Shown one piece after another: positions 54,526 through 63,653 of a stretch of DNA of 64,000 nucleotides (within the stretch, counting starts at the first letter, position 1; every line of letters begins with the position of its first letter). This stretch comes from Chlorogloeopsis fritschii (GTDB taxonomy: Bacteria; Cyanobacteriota; Cyanobacteriia; Cyanobacteriales; Nostocaceae): assembly GCF_043099315.1 (NCBI RefSeq), contig NZ_CP170746.1, one strand, 5' to 3'. The notes beneath the pieces are model-generated. The model had not been told where the DNA came from. It did not search any database and was given only the letters and a program-made list of their open reading frames with translations. Both the position numbers and the translations under genes were made by a program.

Positions 54526-55537
54526 CTACTTGTATACCCTGAGCATGATCCAGCAACGGTATTGCACCACCCACTTGCAATGCCAAAGCAGCATTTAAAG
54601 CTACTACATCTTGTTGCTCAACAGTTCCTTTGCCTTGAAGCACTGCTTTGAGAATCTCCGCATTTTCCTGAACATCGCCACCCTTGAGTGCTGTTATGGG
54701 GGCAGGAGTTAAGCCCAATTCTTGAGGGTTTACTGAAGTTAGCTGGATCTCACCTGCCGATAATACAGCCAACTCAGTGAAATCACCTAAACCAGCTTCG
54801 TCTAATTTTTCTCGCCCGTGTAGAACAATTGCCTTCTGCGTACCCAGTTGTTGTAAGGCTTGAGCAATTGTTAACAACAATTTGGGATCGAAAACGCCAA
54901 TTACTTGCCCAGTTGGATGTAAGGGATTTACCAAAGGCCCTAGTAAATTAAATACCGTGCGCACTTTGAGAGTTTTTCGCAAAGAGGCAACTGCTTTGAG
55001 CGCAGGATGCCAACCAGGGGCAAACAAAAAGGTGATCCCCACCTCAGAGAGCGCTGCTTCTACCTTCTGGCTAGAGGAACTCAAATTTACGCCCAAAAAT
55101 TCCAACACATCTGCGCTACCGACGCGACTCGATGCTGAACGGTTGCCATGTTTAGCAACTGGTATACCATAGGCAGCAGCAACAAAGGCTACTGCGGTAG
55201 AAATATTAAAAGTTGAGGCTCCATCTCCCCCCGTGCCACAGGTATCGATGAGAGGGGTTGAAGAAGACACGGAGAGAAAATTCCCCGCGTCTTGTCCTCC
55301 AAGAGACTGAGATTGCAATACTTCCGCCATTCCCGCCAATTCTTCGGCACTCACACCTTTACAATGCAATGCGGCTAAAATTGCCCCCGATAATTCTGGA
55401 GCGATCGCTTCATTGAGCCATCCTTGCATCAATTCTGCTGCTTGAGTACGAGACAAGGATTGACCATCTAGTAATTGTTGTAACAGGATTGACCAGCTAA
55501 GTGAGGATTCTGGGGCAGAAATTGACGAATAATTCAT
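54455..55537 (-). CDS. trpD: Anthranilate phosphoribosyltransferase, second copy
   Basis: A 360-residue enzyme of the same family as the cluster copy at 15989-17089. It carries DTCGTGGDGASTFNIST, KHGNRSASSRVGSADVLEFLG and HPALKAVASLRKTLKVRTVFNLLGPL. It stands away from other trp genes, as is usual for primary-metabolism trp genes of cyanobacteria, and so is probably the housekeeping copy. It overlaps the convergent lipoprotein gene by 71 bases. Confidence 0.93.
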   Translation of the reverse strand: MNYSSISAPESSLSWSILLQQLLDGQSLSRTQAAELMQGWLNEAIAPELSGAILAALHCKGVSAEELAGMAEVLQSQSLGGQDAGNFLSVSSSTPLIDTCGTGGDGASTFNISTAVAFVAAAYGIPVAKHGNRSASSRVGSADVLEFLGVNLSSSSQKVEAALSEVGITFLFAPGWHPALKAVASLRKTLKVRTVFNLLGPLVNPLHPTGQVIGVFDPKLLLTIAQALQQLGTQKAIVLHGREKLDEAGLGDFTELAVLSAGEIQLTSVNPQELGLTPAPITALKGGDVQENAEILKAVLQGKGTVEQQDVVALNAALALQVGGAIPLLDHAQGIQVAKDILQSGAAWVKLEQLVRFLQD

Positions 55538-55906
55538 AAATCTAAGATTGATACTCCCATTTTTGGTATGGGGATGCTTGGCAAAAGACGATGTGCGACT
55601 GCCTTTGTGTAATTGCGTCTTAAATCATTACACACTGTTTTAGGCTTCTGCTCAAGCTTTGTCTAGATGTTTTGCAAATTTTATTGCCTACTCATGTATC
55701 TACTGACATGGATAAAAGTAATAATTAACACGATTTTCTTGAAAATTTATTTAGCAATAGCTGTAGAAAATCGAAAAAATAAAAGAATTTGCAAATTGCC
55801 GTGATTTCACTATGGTGTTTTTAAAGCCAAATAAATTACAAGTTTTTACAAAGGCTAATTATCATGAGTTGTTGCAGCCAATCTTCTGCAACAGCAATAG
55901 CGGAGA
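55538..55906. other. Divergent intergenic region
   Basis: About 370 AT-rich bases between trpD and the histidine kinase; no specific site recognised. Confidence 0.4.
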
Positions 55907-58900
55907 ATGAAGAACTACTTTAGTATGCTGACAGATACCGCTTCGATGTTGATTTGGATGGCAGGATGCGACACACTTTGTAACTACTTCAATTCTGTTT
56001 GGCTGGAATTTACTGGGCGATCGCACCTGCAAGAAGTAGGCAACGGTTGGCTAGAAGGAGTACATCCAGAAGATAGACAACAACTTTACGAGCTTTATTT
56101 AACTGCCTTAGAAAAGCGTCAAAATTTTCAAAGACAATATCGTCTGCGCCGTGCTGATGGAGAATACCGTTGGATTTTGGATACAGTAGTACCACAATTT
56201 ACAGCAGATGGTAGCTTGATTGGTTATATTGGCTACGCTGTGGATATTACTGATGTCAAATTTCAACTCGCTACAGCATCGGAAAATGAAACTAGTTTTG
56301 AGCTGGAACTGGATACAGCCCAGATGGGAGTCTGGAATAGGAATCTTAGAACGCTAGAAATGACACACAACCAGGAAGAAGTTGTTGGTGATTTAGCTAA
56401 AACAGAAGATTGCGTAGAGCAAGGGGTAAAAAAAATAAACGAGGATAATGTGCAACTGCAAGATAAGTTTTTCCAACTGTCGTTGGATATGCTTTGTGTT
56501 GCTGGATTCGACGGCTACTTCAAACTACTCAATCCGGCTTGGGAACAAACCTTGGGATGGACAGAGGTAGAGCTAAAAGGCTCACCATTTATTGATTTTG
56601 TCCATCCAGACGATTGGGAAATAACTCTTGCCGAAGCTCAAAAACTTGCTCAAGGTATTGAAAACGTTTCTTTTGAAAATCGTTACCGCTGCAAAGATGG
56701 TTCCTATAAATGGCTGTTGTGGACATCGAAAACATTGTCTGAACAACAACTAATCTATGCCATAGCCCGTGATATTTCGGAGCGCAAACAGGCAGAAGAG
56801 TCGCTACAAGCAAGCTATAACCTTTTAAATTCGGTGATTAACAACGCTGCCGATATCATCCTTGTTAAGGATATTCAGGGGCACTATGTGATGGCTAATT
56901 CCGCTTTAGCCCGCTTTTTCCAAAAATCGATTGAGGAAATTATTGGCAAAGATGATAATGAGTTTTTTGAAGCAGAAACAGTGGCTCGAATCAGGGAAAT
57001 AGATTTGAGAGTAATCGCTACAGGAGTTGCCGAAACGTTCGAGGAATTAGTACCCCAAAATGGAATAAATTACACTTACCTGACAACTAAAAATCCTTGG
57101 CGTGATACCCAAGGTAATATTATTGGTTTAATTGCCATCACTCGTGACATTAGCGATCGCAAACGCAGCGAAGAATCCCTACAAGCTCTCGTGGCGGGAA
57201 CAGCCTCAGTCACGGGCGAAGAATTTTTCCCTGCTTTAGTACGTCATTTAGCCAATGCTTTGGGAGTCGGCTATGCCTTAGTTGCCGAAAAATTAGATCA
57301 AAATCCAGACAAGGTAGTATCTTTAGCGTTCTGGGAAATAGATAAACTAGGAGAAAACTTTGAGTATGAGTTAGCCAATACTCCTTGCGAACTTGTTTAC
57401 GAAGACGGAGTACGTTGCTTTGCCCATAATTTACAGCAACTGTTTCCTCAAAGCCAAGATGTAGTGGCTATGAAGCTAGAAAGTTACTTAGGAATGCCGA
57501 TTTCAGATACATCTGGCAATGTCATTGGTCACTTGTGTGTATTTGATACAAAACCGATATTACAACAAGAATATGCTCAAGCAATTTTAAAAATCTTTGC
57601 TGCACGAGCAACAGCAGAACTACAGCGCCAGCGTATGGAATTTGCGCTGCGACAATCGGAGAGAAAGTTTAGAGAACTAGCCTCCAAAGAATCACTACTC
57701 AACTGTCTTGCCAGCCAAATTCGTGCTTCGTTGGATATTAATACTATTCTGGAAACCGTTGTCACAGAAATACGCAACTTATTGCTAGTCGATTTATGCG
57801 TTTTCACTTGGTATCGTTCTGAAGCACAACCTCCCCACTGGGAGACTGTTCAAGAAGCCAGGAACCCTGCTGTACCAAGTTTACTGGGTTTACGATCAAA
57901 TACTGAAGAAATAGGGCCGATCGCTCACAAGATTTTCTATAAAGAAATCATCAGGCTAGATGACGTTCAAAATACACCCGATCCCAAATCGCAACAGGTT
58001 TTCCTCAGTTTGGGATTAACAGCCATACTAGTACTGCCAATTCATACTCAATCTGGTGAGATAGGTGCTTTATCTTGCAATCACTTTAGTGGCTCCCGAC
58101 ATTGGATGGATAGTGAGGTAGAGTTGCTATTGGCGGTTGCGGATCAAGTTGCTATAGCTATCGATCAAGCGGAACTTTATAAACAAAGTAATATCGCCGC
58201 TCAAACTGCTCAAGAGAAAGCGCAGCAGCTAGAAGAGACTTTAAGTGAACTGCAAGCAACCCAAACGCAACTGATTCAAACTGAAAAAATGTCGAGTTTA
58301 GGACAGCTGGTTGCTGGTATTGCTCACGAAATTAACAACCCAGTTAACTTTATCCACGGAAATATCAATCACGCAAGTGAATATACACAAGATTTACTGC
58401 ATCTAGTGGAACTTTACCAGCAGCGCTATCCCAATCCAGCAGCAGAAATTCAAGAGGAAATTGAGGCGATCGATTTAGAGTTTCTCAGTCAAGATTTGCC
58501 CAAAATTCTTACTTCGATGAAAATTGGCACCGATCGCATTCGCCAAATTGTTCTGTCTTTACGCAACTTCTCTCGTTTGGATGAAGCCGATATGAAAGAG
58601 GTTGATATTCACGAAGGAATTAATAATACTTTATTGCTACTACAAAATCGTCTCAAAGCTAGACCAGAACATCCAGAAATTCAGGTAATTAAAGAATATG
58701 GTAATCTCCCACCTGTAGAGTGCTACGTTGGGCAACTCAATCAGGTATTTATGAATTTATTAGCTAATGCGATCGATGCTTTAGAAGAGGGATTAGAGAC
58801 TAGAGACTGGGGACTAGGAAGAACTTTTCCCGATACCCAATCACCAGTACCCAATCCCCAATCCCCGCCTCCACAAATTCGCATTCGCACTGAACTTCAA

Positions 58901-59140
58901 GGAAATCTTGTCTTGATCAACATAGCTGATAATGGCCCTGGAATGAAAGAAGAAGTACGACAAAAGTTATTCGATCCCTTCTTCACTACAAAACCCGTAG
59001 GTAAAGGTACGGGGATGGGACTATCAATTAGTTACAAAATTATCGTTGAAAAACATCAAGGTCAACTTCGGTGTATTTCAGCACCAGGTAAAGGAGCAGA
59101 GTTTGCGATCGCTATTCCCCAACGACAGCCTCAATCCTAA
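55907..59140 (+). CDS. PAS/GAF multi-sensor histidine kinase
   Basis: A 1,077-residue soluble sensor kinase without transmembrane segments. Order: three PAS domains (about 5-125, 185-300 and 300-425; each ends in a (D/R)-I-(S/T)-(D/E)-(R/V)-K motif), two GAF domains (about 430-570 and 620-760), a coiled coil, then the H box GIAHEINNPVNF with His807, and the ATPase domain with N box FMNLLANAIDALE, DNGPGM and GKGTGMGLSISYKI. Between the N box and the following strand a stretch (GLETRDWGLGRTFPDTQSPVPNPQSP) is read from the GGGGACTAGG/CCCAATCACCAG intergenic repeat and lies inside the ATPase domain. No receiver or partner regulator is adjacent. Confidence 0.9.
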   Translation: MKNYFSMLTDTASMLIWMAGCDTLCNYFNSVWLEFTGRSHLQEVGNGWLEGVHPEDRQQLYELYLTALEKRQNFQRQYRLRRADGEYRWILDTVVPQFTADGSLIGYIGYAVDITDVKFQLATASENETSFELELDTAQMGVWNRNLRTLEMTHNQEEVVGDLAKTEDCVEQGVKKINEDNVQLQDKFFQLSLDMLCVAGFDGYFKLLNPAWEQTLGWTEVELKGSPFIDFVHPDDWEITLAEAQKLAQGIENVSFENRYRCKDGSYKWLLWTSKTLSEQQLIYAIARDISERKQAEESLQASYNLLNSVINNAADIILVKDIQGHYVMANSALARFFQKSIEEIIGKDDNEFFEAETVARIREIDLRVIATGVAETFEELVPQNGINYTYLTTKNPWRDTQGNIIGLIAITRDISDRKRSEESLQALVAGTASVTGEEFFPALVRHLANALGVGYALVAEKLDQNPDKVVSLAFWEIDKLGENFEYELANTPCELVYEDGVRCFAHNLQQLFPQSQDVVAMKLESYLGMPISDTSGNVIGHLCVFDTKPILQQEYAQAILKIFAARATAELQRQRMEFALRQSERKFRELASKESLLNCLASQIRASLDINTILETVVTEIRNLLLVDLCVFTWYRSEAQPPHWETVQEARNPAVPSLLGLRSNTEEIGPIAHKIFYKEIIRLDDVQNTPDPKSQQVFLSLGLTAILVLPIHTQSGEIGALSCNHFSGSRHWMDSEVELLLAVADQVAIAIDQAELYKQSNIAAQTAQEKAQQLEETLSELQATQTQLIQTEKMSSLGQLVAGIAHEINNPVNFIHGNINHASEYTQDLLHLVELYQQRYPNPAAEIQEEIEAIDLEFLSQDLPKILTSMKIGTDRIRQIVLSLRNFSRLDEADMKEVDIHEGINNTLLLLQNRLKARPEHPEIQVIKEYGNLPPVECYVGQLNQVFMNLLANAIDALEEGLETRDWGLGRTFPDTQSPVPNPQSPPPQIRIRTELQGNLVLINIADNGPGMKEEVRQKLFDPFFTTKPVGKGTGMGLSISYKIIVEKHQGQLRCISAPGKGAEFAIAIPQRQPQS

Positions 59141-59645
59141 TTATTAGACTGAACTATACAGAATTACTGCAAAATATCATTACAAAACTGTGGTAAATGT
59201 CATCTATTGTAATGATAGATATACTTTTGATGTATTCTTTCTTAAGACTACGACAAAATATGAAAATTTCGTACTTTCCTTTAGATTTTGCAACAAAATT
59301 GCAATCTCTGATAACATCGATTAGAAAACATTAACTTGGTCATTTATACAGAAATCCAGGTATTAATTATTTTTTATTCTTTTGGATAAAAGAACAAAAT
59401 CTCGGACAAACTTAAGTAAATTTAACCAAATCTTAGTCAAAAATTATCTAATTAGCTGTTAATCTATTAATAATTCACTTTTTGCTGCAACATTTGAACC
59501 CTCCAAAACCTATTTTTTGCAAGTTTTGGAGGGATTCTTTATCTAAAGATGAAAGTGTACAGATTCCTATAGACGCTTCCCTGGGTGAGATGAAGTAAGA
59601 AGCCTTTATACTTCATACTTAACTTTGTTAAGCTAACTAGCGCCT
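59141..59645. other. Intergenic region with a terminator
   Basis: About 500 AT-rich bases. It contains a strong hairpin at 59499-59533 and otherwise nothing that I recognise. The hairpin is 360 bases past the kinase gene, so it may end an unannotated short transcript. Confidence 0.4.
59499..59533 (+). terminator. Strong hairpin before the dehydrogenase/cyclase gene
   Basis: CCCTCCAAAACCT pairs with AAGTTTTGGAGGG and is followed by ATTCTTTAT. It lies 113 bases before the next gene, which suits a leader attenuator or the end of a small RNA. Confidence 0.6.
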
Positions 59646-61529
59646 ATGGATTGTGATGCAAGAGTGTTTCCAAAGAAAAGCTGCTCTGTTATAGATACTG
59701 CCAAGCCATACTTGCTCAACCAAGTTGCAGTTCAAGCCAACGAGATTGACACTAACCCAAATATTTTAATGGGTGCGTTGCGCGGTCTAGGAGAATTGGG
59801 TTTACTAGCATTGCGCGTTCCACGTCATTGGGGTGGAAAAGAAGTTAGCGAAGCAACTTTTGGTGAATTTCAAGAACTGATAGCGCGGTATTCTGGTGCA
59901 TTAGCTTTCCTGCAAACTCAACATCAAAGCGCTGCTAGTATGCTTGTTGCCAGCAGTAATTCCCCTGTTCGGGAAACATATTTACCTCGGATGGGGAATG
60001 GTGAAGTTTTAGTAGGGGTTGGCTTTTCTCAACTGCGACGTGAAGGTGAACCGCTAACTATGGCGGTACCAGTACCAGGAGGATATCAACTAGACGGAAT
60101 AGTACCTTGGGTAACTGGATGGGGTATATTTCAAGATTTTATTGTCGCAGCCACATTACCTGATGGTTGTGCTGTTTTTGGAGTTGTACCTTTTCACGAA
60201 ACCGAACAAAAATCGGGAGGTAGAATAACATTTACTTCCCCAGCCCAACTAGCGGCAATGACATCAACTAATACTGTCACTGCCACCTTAACTCGCTACT
60301 TCTTGCCTCAAGAACTTGTCATTGATATTAAAACAGTCGGTTGGATTCACGAAAATGACAAAAACAATGTTCTCCGCGCTACCTTTCTAGCTACAGGTTG
60401 CGCTCTCGCAGCTCTGGATATTATCGAGTCTACCGCACAGACTAAATCCTTACCCGCGATCGCTAAGTCTTTTGTATCTCTTCAGCAAGAACTAAGTGAC
60501 TGTCGCAACGCTATTCATCAAGCACAACAACATCCTGGTTTAGAACTAGAAAAAAAATTACAACTGCGAGCTTGGGCAATTGATTTGGCAACACGCATAG
60601 CTCATGCAGCTGTTACTGTTTCCAGTGGTGCTGCTAATTATTTACATCACCCAGCACAACGAGTATATCGTGAGGCGTTGGTGTTTACTGTTACAGGACA
60701 AACTAGTGCTGTAATGGAAGCGACATTGGAGAGGTTAACGCGTAGGTGGGGAGAGGAAGAGGAGGTGGGGACAAGGAGACAAGGAGACAAGGGGAATGGA
60801 GAGGAGGCGGGGAATTTTCTGGCTGCGTACAAAAGTATTACTTACTCACAAATCATTCACCTCAGCCACGTCATTGACTCTGATATACCTCAGTGGCAGG
60901 GCGATCCGAATGTAGAGTTTGAGACTGTAGCAGAATTAGAAAAAGATGGTTATTACCTTCGGCGTTTTTCCTTAGGGGAACATAGTGCTACCCATATCAA
61001 CGCTCCTAAAAGTTTTCACAAGTTTGGTTTAGGCATTGATCGATACCCTGCCAAATCCCTTGTTGTACCTGCGGTGGTAATTAATATTAAACAACAAGTA
61101 ACAGTCAATCCAGATTATACGCTGGCGATCGCAGATATTTTGGCTTGGGAGAAGCAACACGGGGAAATTCCACCTGATAGCGTTGTCTTACTATATACAG
61201 GTTGGCAAGAAAAATGGAGCGATCGCACTGCCTTTATGAACCAAGATGCTCAAGGAAATATGCATTTTCCTGGTTTTGGTAAGGATGTAATTCAGTTTCT
61301 ACTCAATGAACGTCAAATAGCTGGAGTTGGAATTGATACTCACGGCGTAGATCCTGGGCAAGATACCACTTTTGCCATCAATAGTTTGGTATTGGAGAAA
61401 CCGCGTATTGTCCTAGAAAACCTCACTAATTTGGATCAACTACCACCGAAAGGAGCTACCCTCGTAATTGGGATTTTAAGGTTACGAGATGGTTCTGGTT
61501 CTCCCGTTGGGGTAATAGCCTTAAGCTAG
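59646..61529 (+). CDS. Acyl-CoA dehydrogenase-like protein fused to a cyclase-family domain
   Basis: 627 residues in two parts. The N-terminal ~370 resemble an acyl-CoA dehydrogenase/DszC-type flavoprotein (GLGELGLLALRVPRHWGGKEVSEATFGE, then YQLDGIVPWVTGWGIFQDFIV, and C-terminal helices). The C-terminal ~225 are a cyclase/kynurenine-formamidase-like metal hydrolase (LSHVIDSDIPQWQGDP, GEHSATHINAPKSF, GVGIDTHGVDPG). The usual HxGTHxD metal motif reads H-S-A-T-H-I-N here. The linker (GEEEEVGTRRQGDKGNGEEAGN) is read from a GGGACAAGGAGACAAGG repeat and probably joined two formerly separate genes. The reaction is not predictable; the neighbours are an aldehyde dehydrogenase and an aminotransferase. 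Confidence 0.75.
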   Translation: MDCDARVFPKKSCSVIDTAKPYLLNQVAVQANEIDTNPNILMGALRGLGELGLLALRVPRHWGGKEVSEATFGEFQELIARYSGALAFLQTQHQSAASMLVASSNSPVRETYLPRMGNGEVLVGVGFSQLRREGEPLTMAVPVPGGYQLDGIVPWVTGWGIFQDFIVAATLPDGCAVFGVVPFHETEQKSGGRITFTSPAQLAAMTSTNTVTATLTRYFLPQELVIDIKTVGWIHENDKNNVLRATFLATGCALAALDIIESTAQTKSLPAIAKSFVSLQQELSDCRNAIHQAQQHPGLELEKKLQLRAWAIDLATRIAHAAVTVSSGAANYLHHPAQRVYREALVFTVTGQTSAVMEATLERLTRRWGEEEEVGTRRQGDKGNGEEAGNFLAAYKSITYSQIIHLSHVIDSDIPQWQGDPNVEFETVAELEKDGYYLRRFSLGEHSATHINAPKSFHKFGLGIDRYPAKSLVVPAVVINIKQQVTVNPDYTLAIADILAWEKQHGEIPPDSVVLLYTGWQEKWSDRTAFMNQDAQGNMHFPGFGKDVIQFLLNERQIAGVGIDTHGVDPGQDTTFAINSLVLEKPRIVLENLTNLDQLPPKGATLVIGILRLRDGSGSPVGVIALS

Positions 61530-61675
61530 TCACAATTAAATTTGCTAATTTAGGCTGTAGGTTTTTGGAGAGCAAACCTAGACATTGTTTAAGTTGACGG
61601 TAACCTAGAAAACCAGCCACAATTGCTACAATTTAGTACAAAAGTTCCAGCCTATCAGTCGGAGTGCTGAATATT

Positions 61676-63172
61676 ATGACTACTCCGCTCATTTGCAATA
61701 ATTACATTAACGGTGAATGGGAAGGTGCTGCATCGGCAGCTACCCTAGAAAGCCGCAATCCTGCTAACAAGCATGAAGTTGTTGCTACTTTCCCACGTTC
61801 AACAGCAACTGATGTAGATGCAGCAGTCAGCGCTGCCCGCCAAGCTTATCGTAGTTGGCGACTTGTCCCCGCCCCAGCTAGAGCAGAATACGTTTTTAGA
61901 GTTGGGGAATTACTAAGCAAATATAAAGAAGAACTAGCACAATTAATTAGTCGGGAAATGGGTAAGCCCCTCGTGGAAGCGCGGGGAGATGTGCAAGAAG
62001 GTATTGATTGCGCTTTTTATAGTGCGGGTGAGGGGCGGCGGTTGTTTGGGCAAACTGTACCCTCGGAAATGCCCAATAAATTCGCCATGACGGTACGGAT
62101 GCCCATCGGTGTTTGCGCCCTGATCACTCCTTGGAATTTCCCGATCGCGATCCCATGTTGGAAAGCGATGCCAGCTTTAGTGTGCGGCAACACCGTCATT
62201 CTCAAACCAGCGGAAGATACTTCTGCTTGTGCCACTAAACTGATCGAAATTTTTGCAGAAGCAGGTTTGCCACCGGGAGTTGTTAACTTGGTGCATGGAG
62301 TAGGTGAAGAAGTAGGAAAAGCTTTAGTTGAACATCCCAATGTGGATTTGGTATCGTTTACAGGTTCCTCTGAAACTGGTGCGGAAGTTGGCGCTACCTG
62401 CGGGCGCACTCACAAGCGTGTGTGTTTGGAAATGGGTGGAAAAAATGCCCAAATAGTCATGGAAGACGCAGACTTGCAACTTGCCCTTGATGGTGCAGTT
62501 TGGGGAGCATTCGGTACTGCCGGGCAACGATGCACCGCTACAAGTCGCTTGATTCTGCACCGGGATGTCAAGGAAAAATTTACCACCATGCTCAAAGAAC
62601 GTGCCAGTAAGATTCGCTTGGGCGCTGGCAGCGATCCTAATACCGAAGTTGGGCCGATAATTAATGAAAGGCAACTGCAACGGGTAAATAAATATCTAGA
62701 TATTGCTCGTGAGGAAGGAGCAACAGTATTAATTGGTGGAGAAATTGCTCGCGAGGGAGAATTACAACACGGTTACTTCTTTGAGCCGACTATTCTCGAC
62801 AATGTCACACCCCAGATGCGAGTTGCCCGTGAAGAAATATTTGGCCCAGTGGTAGCTTTGATAGAGATTAGTAATTTTGAGGAAGCTATAAATATCTTGA
62901 ATGATTCAAACTATGGTCTTTCTTCTTCAATTTACACCCGCGATATCAACCGTGCTTTTGCTGCCATGCGCGATATTGAAGCCGGAATTACTTATATAAA
63001 TGGCCCTACTATTGGAGCAGAAGTACATTTACCCTTTGGCGGGGTGAAGCATACTGGCAACGGACATCGCGAAGCAGGCACCACCGCTTTAGATATTTTT
63101 ACGGAATGGAAAACAGTATACGTAGACTTTTCCGGCAACCTACAACGTGCTCAAATTGACAATCGGGAATAG
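61676..63172 (+). CDS. NAD(P)-dependent aldehyde dehydrogenase
   Basis: About 498 residues with all family landmarks: PWNFPIAIPCWKAMPALVCGNTVILKPAE, FTGSSETGAEVGATCG, catalytic Glu in LEMGGKNAQIV and catalytic Cys286 in GQRCTATS, and EEIFGPVVALIE. The substrate is likely a small or semi-aldehyde. It is followed by a class III aminotransferase, a pairing typical of GABA or amine degradation. ATG 61676 is preferred; GTG 61664 adds four residues. Confidence 0.92.
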   Translation: MTTPLICNNYINGEWEGAASAATLESRNPANKHEVVATFPRSTATDVDAAVSAARQAYRSWRLVPAPARAEYVFRVGELLSKYKEELAQLISREMGKPLVEARGDVQEGIDCAFYSAGEGRRLFGQTVPSEMPNKFAMTVRMPIGVCALITPWNFPIAIPCWKAMPALVCGNTVILKPAEDTSACATKLIEIFAEAGLPPGVVNLVHGVGEEVGKALVEHPNVDLVSFTGSSETGAEVGATCGRTHKRVCLEMGGKNAQIVMEDADLQLALDGAVWGAFGTAGQRCTATSRLILHRDVKEKFTTMLKERASKIRLGAGSDPNTEVGPIINERQLQRVNKYLDIAREEGATVLIGGEIAREGELQHGYFFEPTILDNVTPQMRVAREEIFGPVVALIEISNFEEAINILNDSNYGLSSSIYTRDINRAFAAMRDIEAGITYINGPTIGAEVHLPFGGVKHTGNGHREAGTTALDIFTEWKTVYVDFSGNLQRAQIDNRE

Positions 63173-63188
63173 TTAGACAAAACAACAC

Positions 63189-63221
63189 AGATCCCCGACT
63201 TTTCTAAAAAGTCGGGGATCT
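63189..63221. terminator. AGATCCCCGACTT hairpin, copy 3
   Basis: AGATCCCCGACTTTTC and AAAAGTCGGGGATCT form a long stem with TTA following. Third copy of the dispersed hairpin family, ending the aldehyde dehydrogenase transcript. Confidence 0.75.
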
Positions 63222-63239
63222 TACAGAGCGCATTTTAAG

Positions 63240-63540
63240 TTTTATATTTAGGACTTACGCAAAATTTCTCTCAAAACCTCTTTCCTCCGTGTCACGGACA
63301 CTTGCTACAACGGAGGGAACCCTCCGAAGTTCTGAGCCTCCTTCGGAGGAGCTTGCGCTAACGGCGGAAGCCGCCGCACCCTTGCGGGAAGCCCTCCGGG
63401 TTCGCCAGTTCCTTTATGCCGGGGAACCCGTCCACCGGACTGGCTCACCGCTCCGCGTCTACAGACTTCTCTCCGCAACGCAGTGTTCTCCCCTGCGCCC
63501 TCTGTGGTTTATTATTCCATAACTCGTGCATAAGTTCTTT
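63240..63540. repeat. GC-rich cyanobacterial intergenic repeat block
   Basis: A block of interspersed palindromic repeats (CTCCTTCGGAGGAG, CGGCGGAAGCCGCCG, CTTGCGGGAAGCCCTCCGG) flanked by ACGCAAAATTTC and CATAACTCGTGCATAAGTTC. It contains a spurious 77-codon frame. Part of it resembles the SRRGAAS sequence read inside the RebD-like gene. Confidence 0.7.
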
Positions 63541-63653
63541 TGCAAGCTACCCATTACTATAATCACGAGTCAAAATAGAATCAAATACTACTGCAAGCGC
63601 TTGGAAATCAGCGTTAATTTTGAGTAGCAATTATTTCAAAATTCTAAAAAACA

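Noticed and set aside
63289..63522. 77-codon frame rich in Glu/Arg/Pro
   Set aside because: Made entirely of GC-rich intergenic repeats; composition is not that of a cyanobacterial protein.
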